Source: Lamellibrachia satsuma
Taxonomy: Eukaryota > Annelida > Polychaeta > Sabellida > Siboglinidae
Length of the DNA: 64,000 nt
Assembly (NCBI GenBank): GCA_033239005.1
Contig: BSQZ01000021.1
Location: 8,947,516 to 9,011,515 of the forward strand
Reading direction: 5' to 3'
The notes under the pieces are model-generated. The model saw nothing but the letters and a program-made list of their open reading frames with translations. It had not been told where the DNA came from and made no database searches. Of the stretch, positions 48,496-59,066 are shown in pieces; the first letter of the stretch is position 1, and the number at the start of each line of letters is the position of its first letter. The translations under genes and the position numbers were made by a program.

Positions 48496-49598
48496 TTCTC
48501 GAATGAAGTGTCACCGTACGCGTGGCTAGTCTTTATAGTGGAGTGGACGAGTGCCTTGGCATCGATCCAGCTGTTGAATTTGGAGGGGTAGCCGAACCAT
48601 TTCACCAAAGCCTCCGTTCGTCTACCTACCTTACGACGCTGCATTACCGCTTTCACGTAGTACAGTTTATTGGCGGGTACCGACACCTTCTGTAGTTCCA
48701 TTTCGTAGAAGGTGCCTTCCAGCACTTCGCCGAGATCGTCCTTCAATCGATACACAGGTGGATCGGAGGGATGTACCTCGTGTATCGTGAACATCTCTTC
48801 GCTCCAATTCGCCTCGTAGCCTCTTTCTAACTTACCTTTGTACTTGCTGATGCGCACGCGATCCGACGCGCGCAGCTTGGGCACGCCCTTACCGTCGTGT
48901 CCGTACAGACGCTGCCACACCTGTTCTTGATTCTGGTAACTTACCTGCGACGGAGCCATACCGATACTGCGGTGGGGGGTGTTGTTGTACGATTGCACCA
49001 AGTCCCGAAGGACGTCGATGTATCGCCACGTCTGGTGGTTCGTGAAGTATCGCCACATGCGCGTCTTCAACGTTCTGTTGAATCTTTCCACGACGCTCGC
49101 CTTCGTCTCCGCGTTGTGCGTGGAGAAGTGATGGATGCCGTGCTTCTTCAATAGAGCCTGAACGGATTTATTAAGAAATTCCAGGCCTTCATCTGTCTGC
49201 AACGTCTGTGGCAAGCCTTTGCTGAACGTGCTGTCAAGCGCTGCTACCAACGACGCCGCGGACTTGTTCTTCATGGGAACACACCAGGCCACTTTCGAGA
49301 AGACGTCGATCACCGTGAGGAGAATGGTCATACCATCGTTGTTCTTTTTCAAATTCGACAGATCGACGAGATCGGCCTGCCACTGCTGACGTGGCCCACC
49401 CACGATGACGCATCGTCTCTTGAAATGACGTCTAGCCGGCTTGTGTAGGGTATAGGCGTCCTGTTCCGACAACCATTCCGCGACCCTTTTTCGTGACATG
49501 CGCGCGACGCGTCGCAACGCATCGACTCCACCGTAACTACCTACCCATTTCGGGTCGAAGTAGACCGTCCTCATTGGTTGTTCTTTCCTAGGCGCCAT
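48492..49598 (-). CDS. Polinton integrase with chromodomain, intact (B)
   Basis: 368 residues from ATG 49598 (MAPRKEQPMRTVYFDPKW), chosen because A starts MAPKKE at the same place. DDE core: Asp76 (QWQADLVDL), Asp136 (TDEGLEFLN), Glu171 (VERFNRTLK), 34 residues between the last two. Then RYIDVLRDLVQSYNNTPHRS, SDRVRISKYKGKLERGY and a C-terminal chromodomain (ALVKWFGYPSKFNSWIDAK). Chromodomains in such integrases are thought to guide insertion to particular chromatin. This is the only undamaged Polinton integrase in the window. Confidence 0.93.
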   Translation of the reverse strand: MAPRKEQPMRTVYFDPKWVGSYGGVDALRRVARMSRKRVAEWLSEQDAYTLHKPARRHFKRRCVIVGGPRQQWQADLVDLSNLKKNNDGMTILLTVIDVFSKVAWCVPMKNKSAASLVAALDSTFSKGLPQTLQTDEGLEFLNKSVQALLKKHGIHHFSTHNAETKASVVERFNRTLKTRMWRYFTNHQTWRYIDVLRDLVQSYNNTPHRSIGMAPSQVSYQNQEQVWQRLYGHDGKGVPKLRASDRVRISKYKGKLERGYEANWSEEMFTIHEVHPSDPPVYRLKDDLGEVLEGTFYEMELQKVSVPANKLYYVKAVMQRRKVGRRTEALVKWFGYPSKFNSWIDAKALVHSTIKTSHAYGDTSFEK

Positions 49599-49773
49599 TA
49601 AAAGTGTTCCGATGGATTGGCGGTGGTTGCGACGTTGACTCTGTAACACGGTTCTCGGTGAGTGACAACGAGTACGTTCTTCGTGCTATAGCGTCGACGT
49701 TCACGTAAAGTCCAACGCAAAATGATGCAACTATGACGCAAAGGTAGTACGTGTCCTGTGGATCGCTCAACAT
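49588..49773 (-). CDS. Fused tiny membrane protein (B)
   Basis: 61 residues starting MLSDPQDTYYLCVIVASFCV, a membrane segment matching tiny protein 1 of A. It then continues THREPCYRVNVATTANPS, matching the tail of tiny protein 2. The second membrane segment and the ATGA junction are missing, so B has a fusion of the two. It overlaps the integrase start slightly. Confidence 0.5.
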   Translation of the reverse strand: MLSDPQDTYYLCVIVASFCVGLYVNVDAIARRTYSLSLTENRVTESTSQPPPIHRNTFNGA

Positions 49774-49812
49774 CGGAGCGCACACTATCCAATGGACACG
49801 TGCCGCACCGTC

Positions 49813-49862
49813 TTAAATATCTTCCCAACTAGCCAATGACGCCAGAGCCTTGCGTTGACGCT
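49813..49862 (-). pseudogene. Stub of the coiled protein at the cut end of Polinton B
   Basis: Encodes RQRKALASLASWEDI and a stop, matching the end of the A protein (RQRKALESLASWEGI). Homology ends at about 49862, where a dispersed repeat begins. Confidence 0.75.
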
Positions 49863-50254
49863 GTAACGAAAAATCGCGTCGTTGAAATATCTGGTCGGCG
49901 CAGAACTCGTATGCGCACGACCAGAAATAGATAACTGAATGTTTCGTTACTTACACGAAATATTTGGTCGCTGAAATATTTGGTAGTTTTTGACCTATGA
50001 CCTGTGCTGTGTTGAAATGCACGAGAGGAAACAAATAAACCAAAATTAATATTTCAGTAGGCGATATATCCAGTAGGCTACATAAACAAAACGTTTGGTC
50101 TGAATTATTTGACTGTTATATGTTGCTAGTTGAATGTAAAGCTTGCTTTTCATACTAATTTATTATATAATTACCATATATGTATACATGAATACCTTAA
50201 ATTGTATTAATAAAAAAATACAAACGACTGTTTTCACATCTTAATGTTTTTACA

Positions 50255-50330
<76 letters not shown>

Positions 50331-51263
50331 TTTTTTCATGAGATCATGAGCTGTAAAATAACTATCCTTTTAGGACAATAAAGTGAATTTGGTGATTGAT
50401 TTTTTATGCATGAATAGTTGGGGCTGTCACTGCAATTAGCCTGCATTTAAGAATATGGGAATAACTGTTATTTCCTGTTTTATAGTTCGTGTTCATTATA
50501 AGTTGATAACTGTAATTATGCACATGATTGTGCAAAGTGAAGTTCAATTAAACGTTGTATGTTGCATGCATCAGATAATTAATTTACTAAGGATATAATT
50601 AGTGTATAATTACTATACTGGGTGAAATCTATAGATTCACCATGCAATTGTGCTTGTTAATTTTTTAGCTGTCCTTGTATTTTTGATCGACTGGATCAAA
50701 TTTGTAAAACATGCTAATGGGTATTGTATGGTATTAGCATTCAGCGTTATGGTGTTGTGTACTGCATATTTTATACACAGAAATTGTGTTGCCGCATAGT
50801 TGTATATAAAAAATGCCATGGCAGCTGCATATTCAGTTCAGAGTGAGTAGACCAACAGGCTTAGGATCCTAAATACTGACAATGCCCCATTCATCACACA
50901 GTAATGCATTGGGAGAGAATATGTGTATGTATGAGTCATGAATGAATGTGTACAATTTATTAAAATAGCTTTCATAAATATAATAGTAATAATTGTATTA
51001 TTATGCCCAATGATACATGTTTAGCATTGATCATATTTATCCTAGATTGTGGGTGCATTATTTGAGTAGAAGTAAACGTCAAATCAATTGTCACACAGTT
51101 TATTCTTGCACACCAGTGCAACAATTTGAAGTCTTACATAACATAACTTATAAGACAACTCAATCAAAGAGTGGATCTGCTAAGTCAACATAATCGGCAG
51201 CGAATACAAATGACAACAAATTAACATAACTAGGCTTAGTGTGATCGACAGTGTCACATCCGG
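49863..51263. other. Dispersed repeat and TA array; no gene seen
   Basis: About 49859-49985 (CTGTAACGAAA..., GTTGAAATATCTGG) and about 50590-50680 match the block at 63303-63525 in direct orientation. TA array at about 50259-50325. Otherwise AT-rich. Confidence 0.5.
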
Positions 51264-53561
51264 CTAACCAACGATTGCATTGGCGTGTTCTTCTTTCAGG
51301 CCAAGGGCTTGAAGTGTTTGACCAAACAGAAATGGTTCAACAACAAGCCTCTTGTACGATGCGCTGCAATGGAATGTGTTATTTAAATTGACCCAGTAGT
51401 CTTCAAGGAATATTGTTAGAATAACACCTCTATTATAAGTGTGTTGCTTTGTGAATTTGTTACTTGAAGTTAGCAATGTGTCAATGACATGCAGATTTTT
51501 TAATCCGTTCGTGGACCTTCATTATTCTGAATATGAAATTCAAATAGGCTATTCACATAGTAAAGAGTTTGAAGTAAAATAATGTCACATTTGACGAGCC
51601 ATTATATTGAGAAGCACTTTTAAAAGATTGCAGTGGTGTTACGTCTAGTGAGCATATATCGTTAGATTATTCCTACTTACACCTTAAAAGCTTCATAATC
51701 CAGGTGTTCGTAACACATGATGTACAGAGTTAAAAAAGTAGCGACTGCCATATCTTGTACATAAATGTATCCGTGTATCACTAGATAAATTACCCTTATT
51801 CTTGTAACTTACAGAGATGACAATTTCCTCAAATTGTCTGGCACCAGATACAGGGTTTCGGTGGAGTACAACCCTGTTTTGATTGTTGTCTCACATGCCC
51901 TCTTTGCTTGTATGAGCAGTGTTTCCACAACCTAAAACGAGAAATGTGTCAGCAATAAATTATTTAATAAATACCATCTATAAGCAATGCATCATAATCG
52001 AAAGGTTATTAAAAAGAAAGGAAGGTATAGATAGAACAAATAAAGCACAACGATTTGCATTGTAACGAAACTTATAATGTGTTCAAAACCTAACTTCAAA
52101 ATAGTGTTTTCCATTGAAGTTAGAAGGAAACAGAAATAAAAACTTTACAATTTGACCATTTGTCAACCTCACATTTGTTCTGACCCTTCAAAGTGCATGA
52201 TGTCCAAGGCAAGCCCATAGACACTGATAGATTGGATAAGGTATCTAATGCATATACGACCTGCTATTTACTTTAGTGATGCTTTCACGACTTTTTTAAT
52301 TTATTTTTGATAAACAGAAAAAATATGAGCACAAGAAATAGCTGTGAGGTGGAAATTTTGGCAAATACTGGACGAGGTGGGTGACAAAGACAGCGAGGTG
52401 GCCCACCTGCACAAGTGAAAATCTACCACATATTCCAAGAGCAAATGTTTCACTATAACATATCTCAATAGCATTGTTTGGTATCTTACCCCAGGACATG
52501 CAGAGGCAAGTGCAGCATAGTCGGTCAATAGTCTAAGGAGTTGTCCCCTCAGTGCTGCACAATGTCGTGCATACTTCGCTGGAACGCGGCCTGCCCTAAA
52601 AACAGATCAAATATCATTTGTAGAGATACGTAGCACTTAGTTTGATGTATAAATATAAATGTGACTGCAATTCCTACGAATGATCATTATTTGTGTGTAA
52701 GATCTTGAGGCTCCTGGCTGCACTCCTTATAATTATAGGAGTTATAGTGTACATTTAGTAAAAATTGTGTCTTGCCTCTCAAGCCGTGAATTATAGTCAG
52801 GCTAACGAAAATTGTACCATGGATTGCTCCCGCTAAGAGCGATGAAAATCAGGCATGACTTTAATTAACAGTTACAACAAAAATAATGCATATTAAACTT
52901 GAACACTTTATGGAAAATATCCCCCTATGCATACAATAAGAAAATATTACTTAACATTTTTTTCTTGGACCTCCAAAAATCCATTTCTACACTTTTTTGG
53001 ACATTGGTCCTATAGGTGCTACATGGTGATGGCTTGTTTTGAAATTTAAAGCCTGAAGATTCTAATTATAATATATATTATAATAGCTAACTTACTTGGG
53101 TTCTTGGAATGTGAACATGTCATGAAGGTCGCTGAGTACAATGTCCCTCACCTGTAAACACATATAAAAATTTAACATCTTATAATTTCAAACCCTGCAA
53201 AATTCCATTAATATGTGACTGCTGCATTATAGCGTGACATTGGCAGACATGTATTTTAATAGTCACATTTCTACATTTGGATATGAAAATGAGGGATATG
53301 CAAATGAATTAGGGACGATAGAATACATAATTTGCATGATAGTCCATACTAAAATTGATGGAAAGTTCATCAAAATCCATAAAATATTAGCCAAGTTATG
53401 AATTTGCCATTTTACGGTTACCATTATTGTCTTAAGTGTTGCTACCTTATCAGCAAACTGTCTCTTTGTGCATGTTGTAATGAGAGCGTAGGCCTCTTGT
53501 ACATGTGGGGCAACTTTGTCAGGATTCCACTCCACCAAGTCATCGTCCAGTGAAAGGAAAT
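51264..53561 (-). pseudogene. C-terminal exons of a Ginger-like or unknown gene
   Basis: Five exons with good splice sites on the minus strand: 53561-53446 (FLSLDDDLVEWNPDKVAPHV), 53151-53096 (VRDIVLSDLHDMFTF), 52595-52490 (GRVPAKYARHCAALRGQLL), 51931-51814 (TETLYLVPDNLRKL in the matching frame) and 51363-51264 (YKRLVVEPFLFGQTLQAL, stop). Phases agree except at 51931-51814, which needs a one-base shift, so the gene is probably decayed. Order and strand suggest it continues the integrase/Ulp1 gene to the right, with a LINE in the intron. The domain is helical and unrecognised. It could be a separate gene. Confidence 0.4.
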
Positions 53562-54324
53562 CTGAAAAAAAATCATGGGATTTGTACATGTAAAAGAACA
53601 GGTGACAATACTGAAAACAAACAGCTTTAAAGAAATCATTTGCACACTGTATTAGATAATTCACTACAAACGCTGGGCTCTAAATTAATGATACCAGTTG
53701 TCAGAAAATGTCTTTTTATTATAACTGCCTGCGGACAAGTAGATTATTTAATGTACTTCTAGCCCTTGACAAGTGTAGACTTACAGTAAACCTAACATAA
53801 GTCGGAATCAAAGGGACCAAGCGATTTAATCCGAGTTAGGTGAAGATCCGACTTAGACTTCGTATGGGAAATAAATACATTACAAGTCAACCGTTAGTCG
53901 GAATTCTGTCCAAGCTGAGCGAAGATACGACTTAGGCGAGTCCAACGTATGCAAGGTTGACTGTGTTTATAGTTATAAAGAAGAATGTTGGATAGTACTT
54001 ACCTATCTGTCAAAAAATATACTACAACAATCTGTGGTCTTAAACTAAACATGCAACAGAATGACCGTTAAAGTGACCCGTCACAACAAAAGGTTAGATG
54101 AACATAAACTTAAGTCTAATTTGCAACAACAAAGCAACAATTTGTCTGCAAAAAAGATCACTTTCAGCAAAGTGTGTTATCGCGGCATGTCAAAAGCAAG
54201 ATATTTATTCCTGTTGTTGAATTGGACAAAAATGCACCAAAACAAAAAACAAATTGATTAAGCACCTTTAATTAGGATACATACCTAAGCACATGTGATC
54301 TGTTTGTTTGGAAATCGCCTGCAT

Positions 54325-57300
54325 AAGGATAAGGATAAATTTTATTTGTCCCAACAGCAAAAAACATAGATAAATTATATTGAGTGGCAATATAAATTAT
54401 ATAAATACATATGATACATGCACATATAGAACTGTACAATATATAATAGCAACTAATAAATCATCAATAAAAGTAATACATTATGCAACAACCAAAAAAA
54501 AACATTTGCTGTGGGAAGGGAGACTCCTACTAAGACCAACAATGGTCGCTCTCGTAGGAGCCACCCAAACTAACAATAACAATAAACATATATTCCCTAT
54601 ACATATATTTCTATATTAAAAAAGTAGAGAGCATGTTTGGTTTTTTGTCTGTGTCTTACATATAATCAATTTAAGTGTGTGATGATGTGTTGTACTGGTG
54701 TGTTTTATGTGTTGTTTTCGCGTGTAAGCCTGTGTGCAAGTATACAAATTGAAAAGTTTAATTGTGATTGCATGAACTGTGTTATGCTCATTCATAATTT
54801 ATTTAATTTAGTTGGCATATATAGCAATTTAGGAGAGTGCATGTGTCATTATATTTTTGTAGCATGTAATTTTTGGCATAACTTGAAAAGCCTTTCAAAC
54901 TATGAGTCACTATCTTGTCTATAACTAAATCAGGGACATTGTTTATAACATGTGGCAAGTTGTACTTAAGAATTTTTTTTGCAAATTCATGTTTAGTTCT
55001 GTAAGTATGTAGTTCAGTTGTTCTCCTAGTACTATAGTTGTGAATGTATGTATTTGGGGTTATTTGCCAGTTTAAAAAGTAGACAGGTAGATTTTGATGT
55101 CTATATTTGTAATAAAATTTAAGTTCTTGTAGTTTTAGTAAGTCTTCTACTTTTAGTGTGTTGAGTTTTTTAAAAAGTGGTTCTGTGTGTGAATTGTATT
55201 TGCTTAATGTTATAATTCGTACTGCTTTCTTTTGTATTTTCACTAATCTGTTTCTTTGATATCCCCATGTCGTAATACAGTAATTAATATGAGGTAATAT
55301 CAATGCATTGTATAACACAATTTTTATTTCTAAAGGTAATACATGTTTTAATCTGATTAGTATTCCTATAGTTTTAGAACACTTATTTGAGATTTTTTCT
55401 CTGTGTTTTTTCCAATTTAAGTTAGTATCTATAGTTAAGCCTAGGTAGTTAAATTCTTCCACTTTCTCAATATCTATATTATTTATTTTGAGAGATAATG
55501 TCAGTGTAGTTTTGTTTGGCATTTGGAAGGTCATATATTTAGATTTACTTTTATTTAGTGATAGCTTATTTATATTAAGCCACTCAACTATTTTGAGGAG
55601 TTCTTCATTTATTACTGATTCTGTACTTTTATTTTGGACACTATCTCTGAAAGTTTCAATACTGCTAAATAAAGTGGTATCATCAGCATATATTATAAAG
55701 TTAAACATTTGGCTGGCTTGTGAGAAATCATTTATATATATAGTAAATAATAGTGGTCCTAGGATGGACCCTTGTGGTACTCCAACTTTAATGAGTGAAG
55801 TTTCAGATGTGGTATCATCAAATTCGGTGTACTGTTTACGGTTGTTTAAATAGCTTTTAAATAAAAGAAGAGTTTTACCATCTAAGCCATAGTGTCTTAA
55901 TTTATTTAGTAATATTGAATGGTCAATAGTATCAAATGCCTTGGAAAGGTCAAGAAAAATACTAATTGGTAAGTAATTTCTATCCATTTTAGTAATGATT
56001 CTATCTACTAATTCAAGTGATGCATATTCGGTTGAATGATTAGGTCTAAATCCGTACTGATTATCAAAAAATAGCTTAGAATCAATAAAATATGCATATA
56101 ACTGATTGTGGATGATTTTCTCTAAGACTTTAGAAATAGTTGGAAGGAGAGAAATAGGCCTATAATTTCTGAATAATGTTGGGTCATCGTTCTTGAAAAT
56201 TGGAATTACTTTTGCAATTTTAAGTTTATCAGGAAATATGCCTGTATTTATGACTTGGTTAATTACTAAGGTTAAGGATTTAATGATTGCGGGTTCAATT
56301 ATTTTCAGCAATTTTGAAGAAATGCCGTCGAATCCACTACTGTTTTTTGTAGGAAGATCATTTATTGTTTTCCTTACAGTTTCTTCATTAACATTCTTAA
56401 ATTTTAGAACAGATTTAACTTGTGTATTTAAATAGTAGCCATAGTTTTTATTTCCTTTATATTGAATGCTTTCTGCAATAGTTTGACCAATGTTTGTAAA
56501 ATAGTTATTGAATTTCTTTGCTATATCAGTTTTATCAGTAATACTAGTTCCGTTTTCTTTAAAAATTTTCGAGGATGTTTTCTTTCCTTTATTTTTTGAA
56601 AGAATTTCATTGATGGTTTTCCAAGTATTTCTTATGTCATTTTTGAATCGGTTAAATCGTGATTCAAAATAATTTTTTTTAACTGCACGAATATTTCTTT
56701 TTAATATGGAGTTGTACGTTTTGAGGATAGCGTTTGTGGTCTCATAATCTGGTGAATTAGGGTCAGACATTTTTAATTGTTTATAAAGTGTGTCCCGATA
56801 TCTAATAGATTTTAACAGACCTTGAGTGATCCATGTCGAATTTTTATGTTTGTATTTATTAAATTTCATTATTTTAAATGGCATGTACTTATTTTTTGCG
56901 CGCATGATTTCTTCATGCATTATGTTATAATTTAGATTGGGGTCCTCATTTTGATGTTTATGTAGTTTGTTGTAACAGTTATATGAATCTATTTCAATTT
57001 GAACTTTCTGCATGGCTTCTTCACTTTGTGTATTTATTTTTATAAATTTGGGAGGAAATTCTATTTTTGGAATATTGTCTAGAAATAAAAAATAAGGTTG
57101 ATGGTCTGAAAATGTTTTTGTGAAGATCCCAGCAATGCTTTCTAATAAAGATTTATTTAGCCTACAAAAAAAGTTATCTATCAGTGTTCCATTGGTTTTA
57201 GTGAAACAAGTTGGGAAAGTAATTTGAGGGTAGAGACTATGTGATATTAAAGTATCAAAAAAATCGCTGTAGATTCTGTTCTCATTTATTTTAAGTAAAT

Positions 57301-57560
57301 TTATGTTAAAATCCCCAGCTATAATGAGATTATTATTGCTATTTTCCAGAGATGATATAACTGATGAAAATTCATCAATGAATTTTGTAATATTTTCGTT
57401 GCATGTTCTTGGAGGTCTATATATATTTCCAATGGTCATTGTCTTTGATAAATTATTTCCAGTTACTTTAATCATTAGCCCTTCCCAGTGTTCGTACGTA
57501 TTTAAATTCATTTTTACTTCAGATTTATATTTATTGTCCACATATATTAGTAACCCTCCT
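54325..57560 (-). mobile_element. LINE (Jockey/CR1/L2-like), 5'-truncated
   Basis: A single open frame of about 912 codons (57541-54803). Endonuclease C-half (IGNIYRPPR, IIAGDFNINL, SDHQPYFLFLD), then reverse transcriptase (FRPISLLPTISKVLEK, FLDLSKAFDTIDHSILLNKL, VPQGSILGPLLFTIYINDF, YADDTTLF) and a C-terminal domain (KIQKKAVRIITLSKY). The first part of the endonuclease is missing: the frame enters from GGLLIYVDNKY at about 57560. The 3' end has GGGACAAATAAAATTTATCC and a short TTATCC repeat near 54330. The long intact frame suggests recent insertion. It lies in an intron-like gap of the Ginger-like gene. Confidence 0.9.
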
Positions 57561-57716
57561 TTGTTGCTACACTACACTACACATTCCTTTGTTGCTACAC
57601 TACACATAATGATGCACAAAGACATTTTAGTCATAATGACAAGAAAAATAATTTCTCACTACATTTTATTGTGTTATGAAAACAATAAAACATCAAACTA
57701 CAAAACAGACATTTAC

Positions 57717-57798
57717 CTTAACATAGCACTTTTTCTGTGAGAAGTCACAGTCATCCTTTTCACAATCGTGATTCCGATGTGCACACGTGTCTGCAGAC
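57717..57798 (-). pseudogene. Cys/His-rich exon after the Ulp1-like ORF
   Basis: Bounded by CTGGATAG acceptor and AAG|GTAAAT donor. Encodes SADTCAHRNHDCEKDDCDFS and CYVK, a possible metal-binding segment. Confidence 0.4.
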
Positions 57799-58068
57799 CT
57801 ATCCAGACAAAGTGAAAAATTTGCTGAGTATGTATAATATCAGAGAATGTGGTTTTTATTATATTTTGGTGAAAATATTACAGCCTATCCAACCAAAAGA
57901 ATCAGCATAAATTGTCAACAATTTCCTACATGAAAATATCTAAACTATACCAGTATCTTTCAATATATTTCAACCACATTGAATATATAAGTACATATGT
58001 ATAATTATCATATGCATATATTTTACATCTACTGTTTATGCCAAGGGAAATTAAAGATCCCACTCGCG

Positions 58069-58932
58069 TTATATAAATGCATCCTGGTGTGAACTAACAC
58101 CCGTACTCTTCAATATCATGGCAATGGCTATAATTATTAAGTTACACATTAAGTCTAACCTCATGCTGCTTGGGAAGTGTGTCATGACACCACGTTCAAT
58201 GCAGGTTCGCAAGTGTCCACGCATTGCAACCTGATCGTACTCGCCACTGGGGAATTCCTCATAACACACAGATGTCGCTGCTGCAATGGCGTAGAGCCCA
58301 CAGTCAATGACCCCACTCTGTCGCTGACTGGTGTCAACAACACACCTGATTGTTGAGTGTGTTGTTGACAGCAGTGATGCAATCTGCATTTTGCAGTGCA
58401 TGTTGACACTTCTGTTGAGCGAGTCATAAACGATGACATCTGCATCCACGTGGGGTGGTGGAGTGGCGACAGTTACCCTGTGCAGTTCTCCATCATGCAG
58501 TACCTGCACAAACGGTCCACTCGCAACAGCGAACTGCACAAAGGCACCGAGAACTGGGTTTTGCAAGCCGGCCATTCCGGGAAATTGCTTCTTCAGCAAT
58601 TGTAGTGCTGCCCATACGTGGTCGTCTGTCAGCATACTGAACTCTTCTAAAACGAAGTCCACACGCTGCTGTTTTGACGAACCCACAACCTTAGCGTTTT
58701 TGATGTGTGGCCGCTTGGTTGGCACTCGCAGCAGTGAGGAAGTCATCGCTGGGCAGGCGGTAGTCGAAACGAGTGCAGCAGCTGGGCGGGTGCTAGTCGT
58801 AACGATTGCAGCAGCTGGGTGGGTGGTAGTCGTCACGATTGCAGCAGCTGAGCGGGTGGTAGTTGTCACGAGTGCAGCAGCTGGGTGGGTGGTAGTCGAA
58901 ACGAGTGCAGCAGCTGGGCAGGCAGTACTCAT
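58069..58932 (-). CDS. Ulp1/C48-like protease ORF with repeat N-terminus
   Basis: 287 residues. An N-terminal low-complexity part of six units of about 9-10 residues (AAALV(S/T)TTTHP type) encoded by a 33-bp repeat. Then LTDDHVWAALQLLKKQFPGM, FVQVLHDGELHRVTVAT with a candidate His, VIVYDSLN with the Asp, and QSGVIDCGLYAIA with the Cys. These are the triad positions of C48 cysteine peptidases common in animal mobile elements. The last 15 or so residues (after FPSSM, at a GTTAGA donor) are probably intron. It lies directly downstream of the integrase exons on the same strand; splice phase to them does not fit, so it may be separate. Confidence 0.65.
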   Translation of the reverse strand: MSTACPAAALVSTTTHPAAALVTTTTRSAAAIVTTTTHPAAAIVTTSTRPAAALVSTTACPAMTSSLLRVPTKRPHIKNAKVVGSSKQQRVDFVLEEFSMLTDDHVWAALQLLKKQFPGMAGLQNPVLGAFVQFAVASGPFVQVLHDGELHRVTVATPPPHVDADVIVYDSLNRSVNMHCKMQIASLLSTTHSTIRCVVDTSQRQSGVIDCGLYAIAAATSVCYEEFPSGEYDQVAMRGHLRTCIERGVMTHFPSSMRLDLMCNLIIIAIAMILKSTGVSSHQDAFI

Positions 58933-59066
58933 TAATTATTAAGTTAATGATTAGGTGAAGTTAATCCCCTCATGCCTGTTATTTGATGCAATGGGAAGAA
59001 ATATGCAGAGGAAAACAATAAAAAAACATTACTAAAAATACATATAAAAACATAAGTTTACTATAC

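Larger units (their letters stand above)
44841..49862 (-). mobile_element. Polinton B, right half (genes on minus strand)
   Basis: Element end AGTTATAGTG at 44841, then the shared subterminal blocks. Genes on the minus strand run from protease (45.6 kb) through capsid, core-like, minor capsid, membrane protein and integrase to a stub of the coiled protein, where the element is cut at about 49862. The order equals the right half of A. Integrase and membrane proteins are intact; capsid, protease and minor capsid are damaged. Confidence 0.85.
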
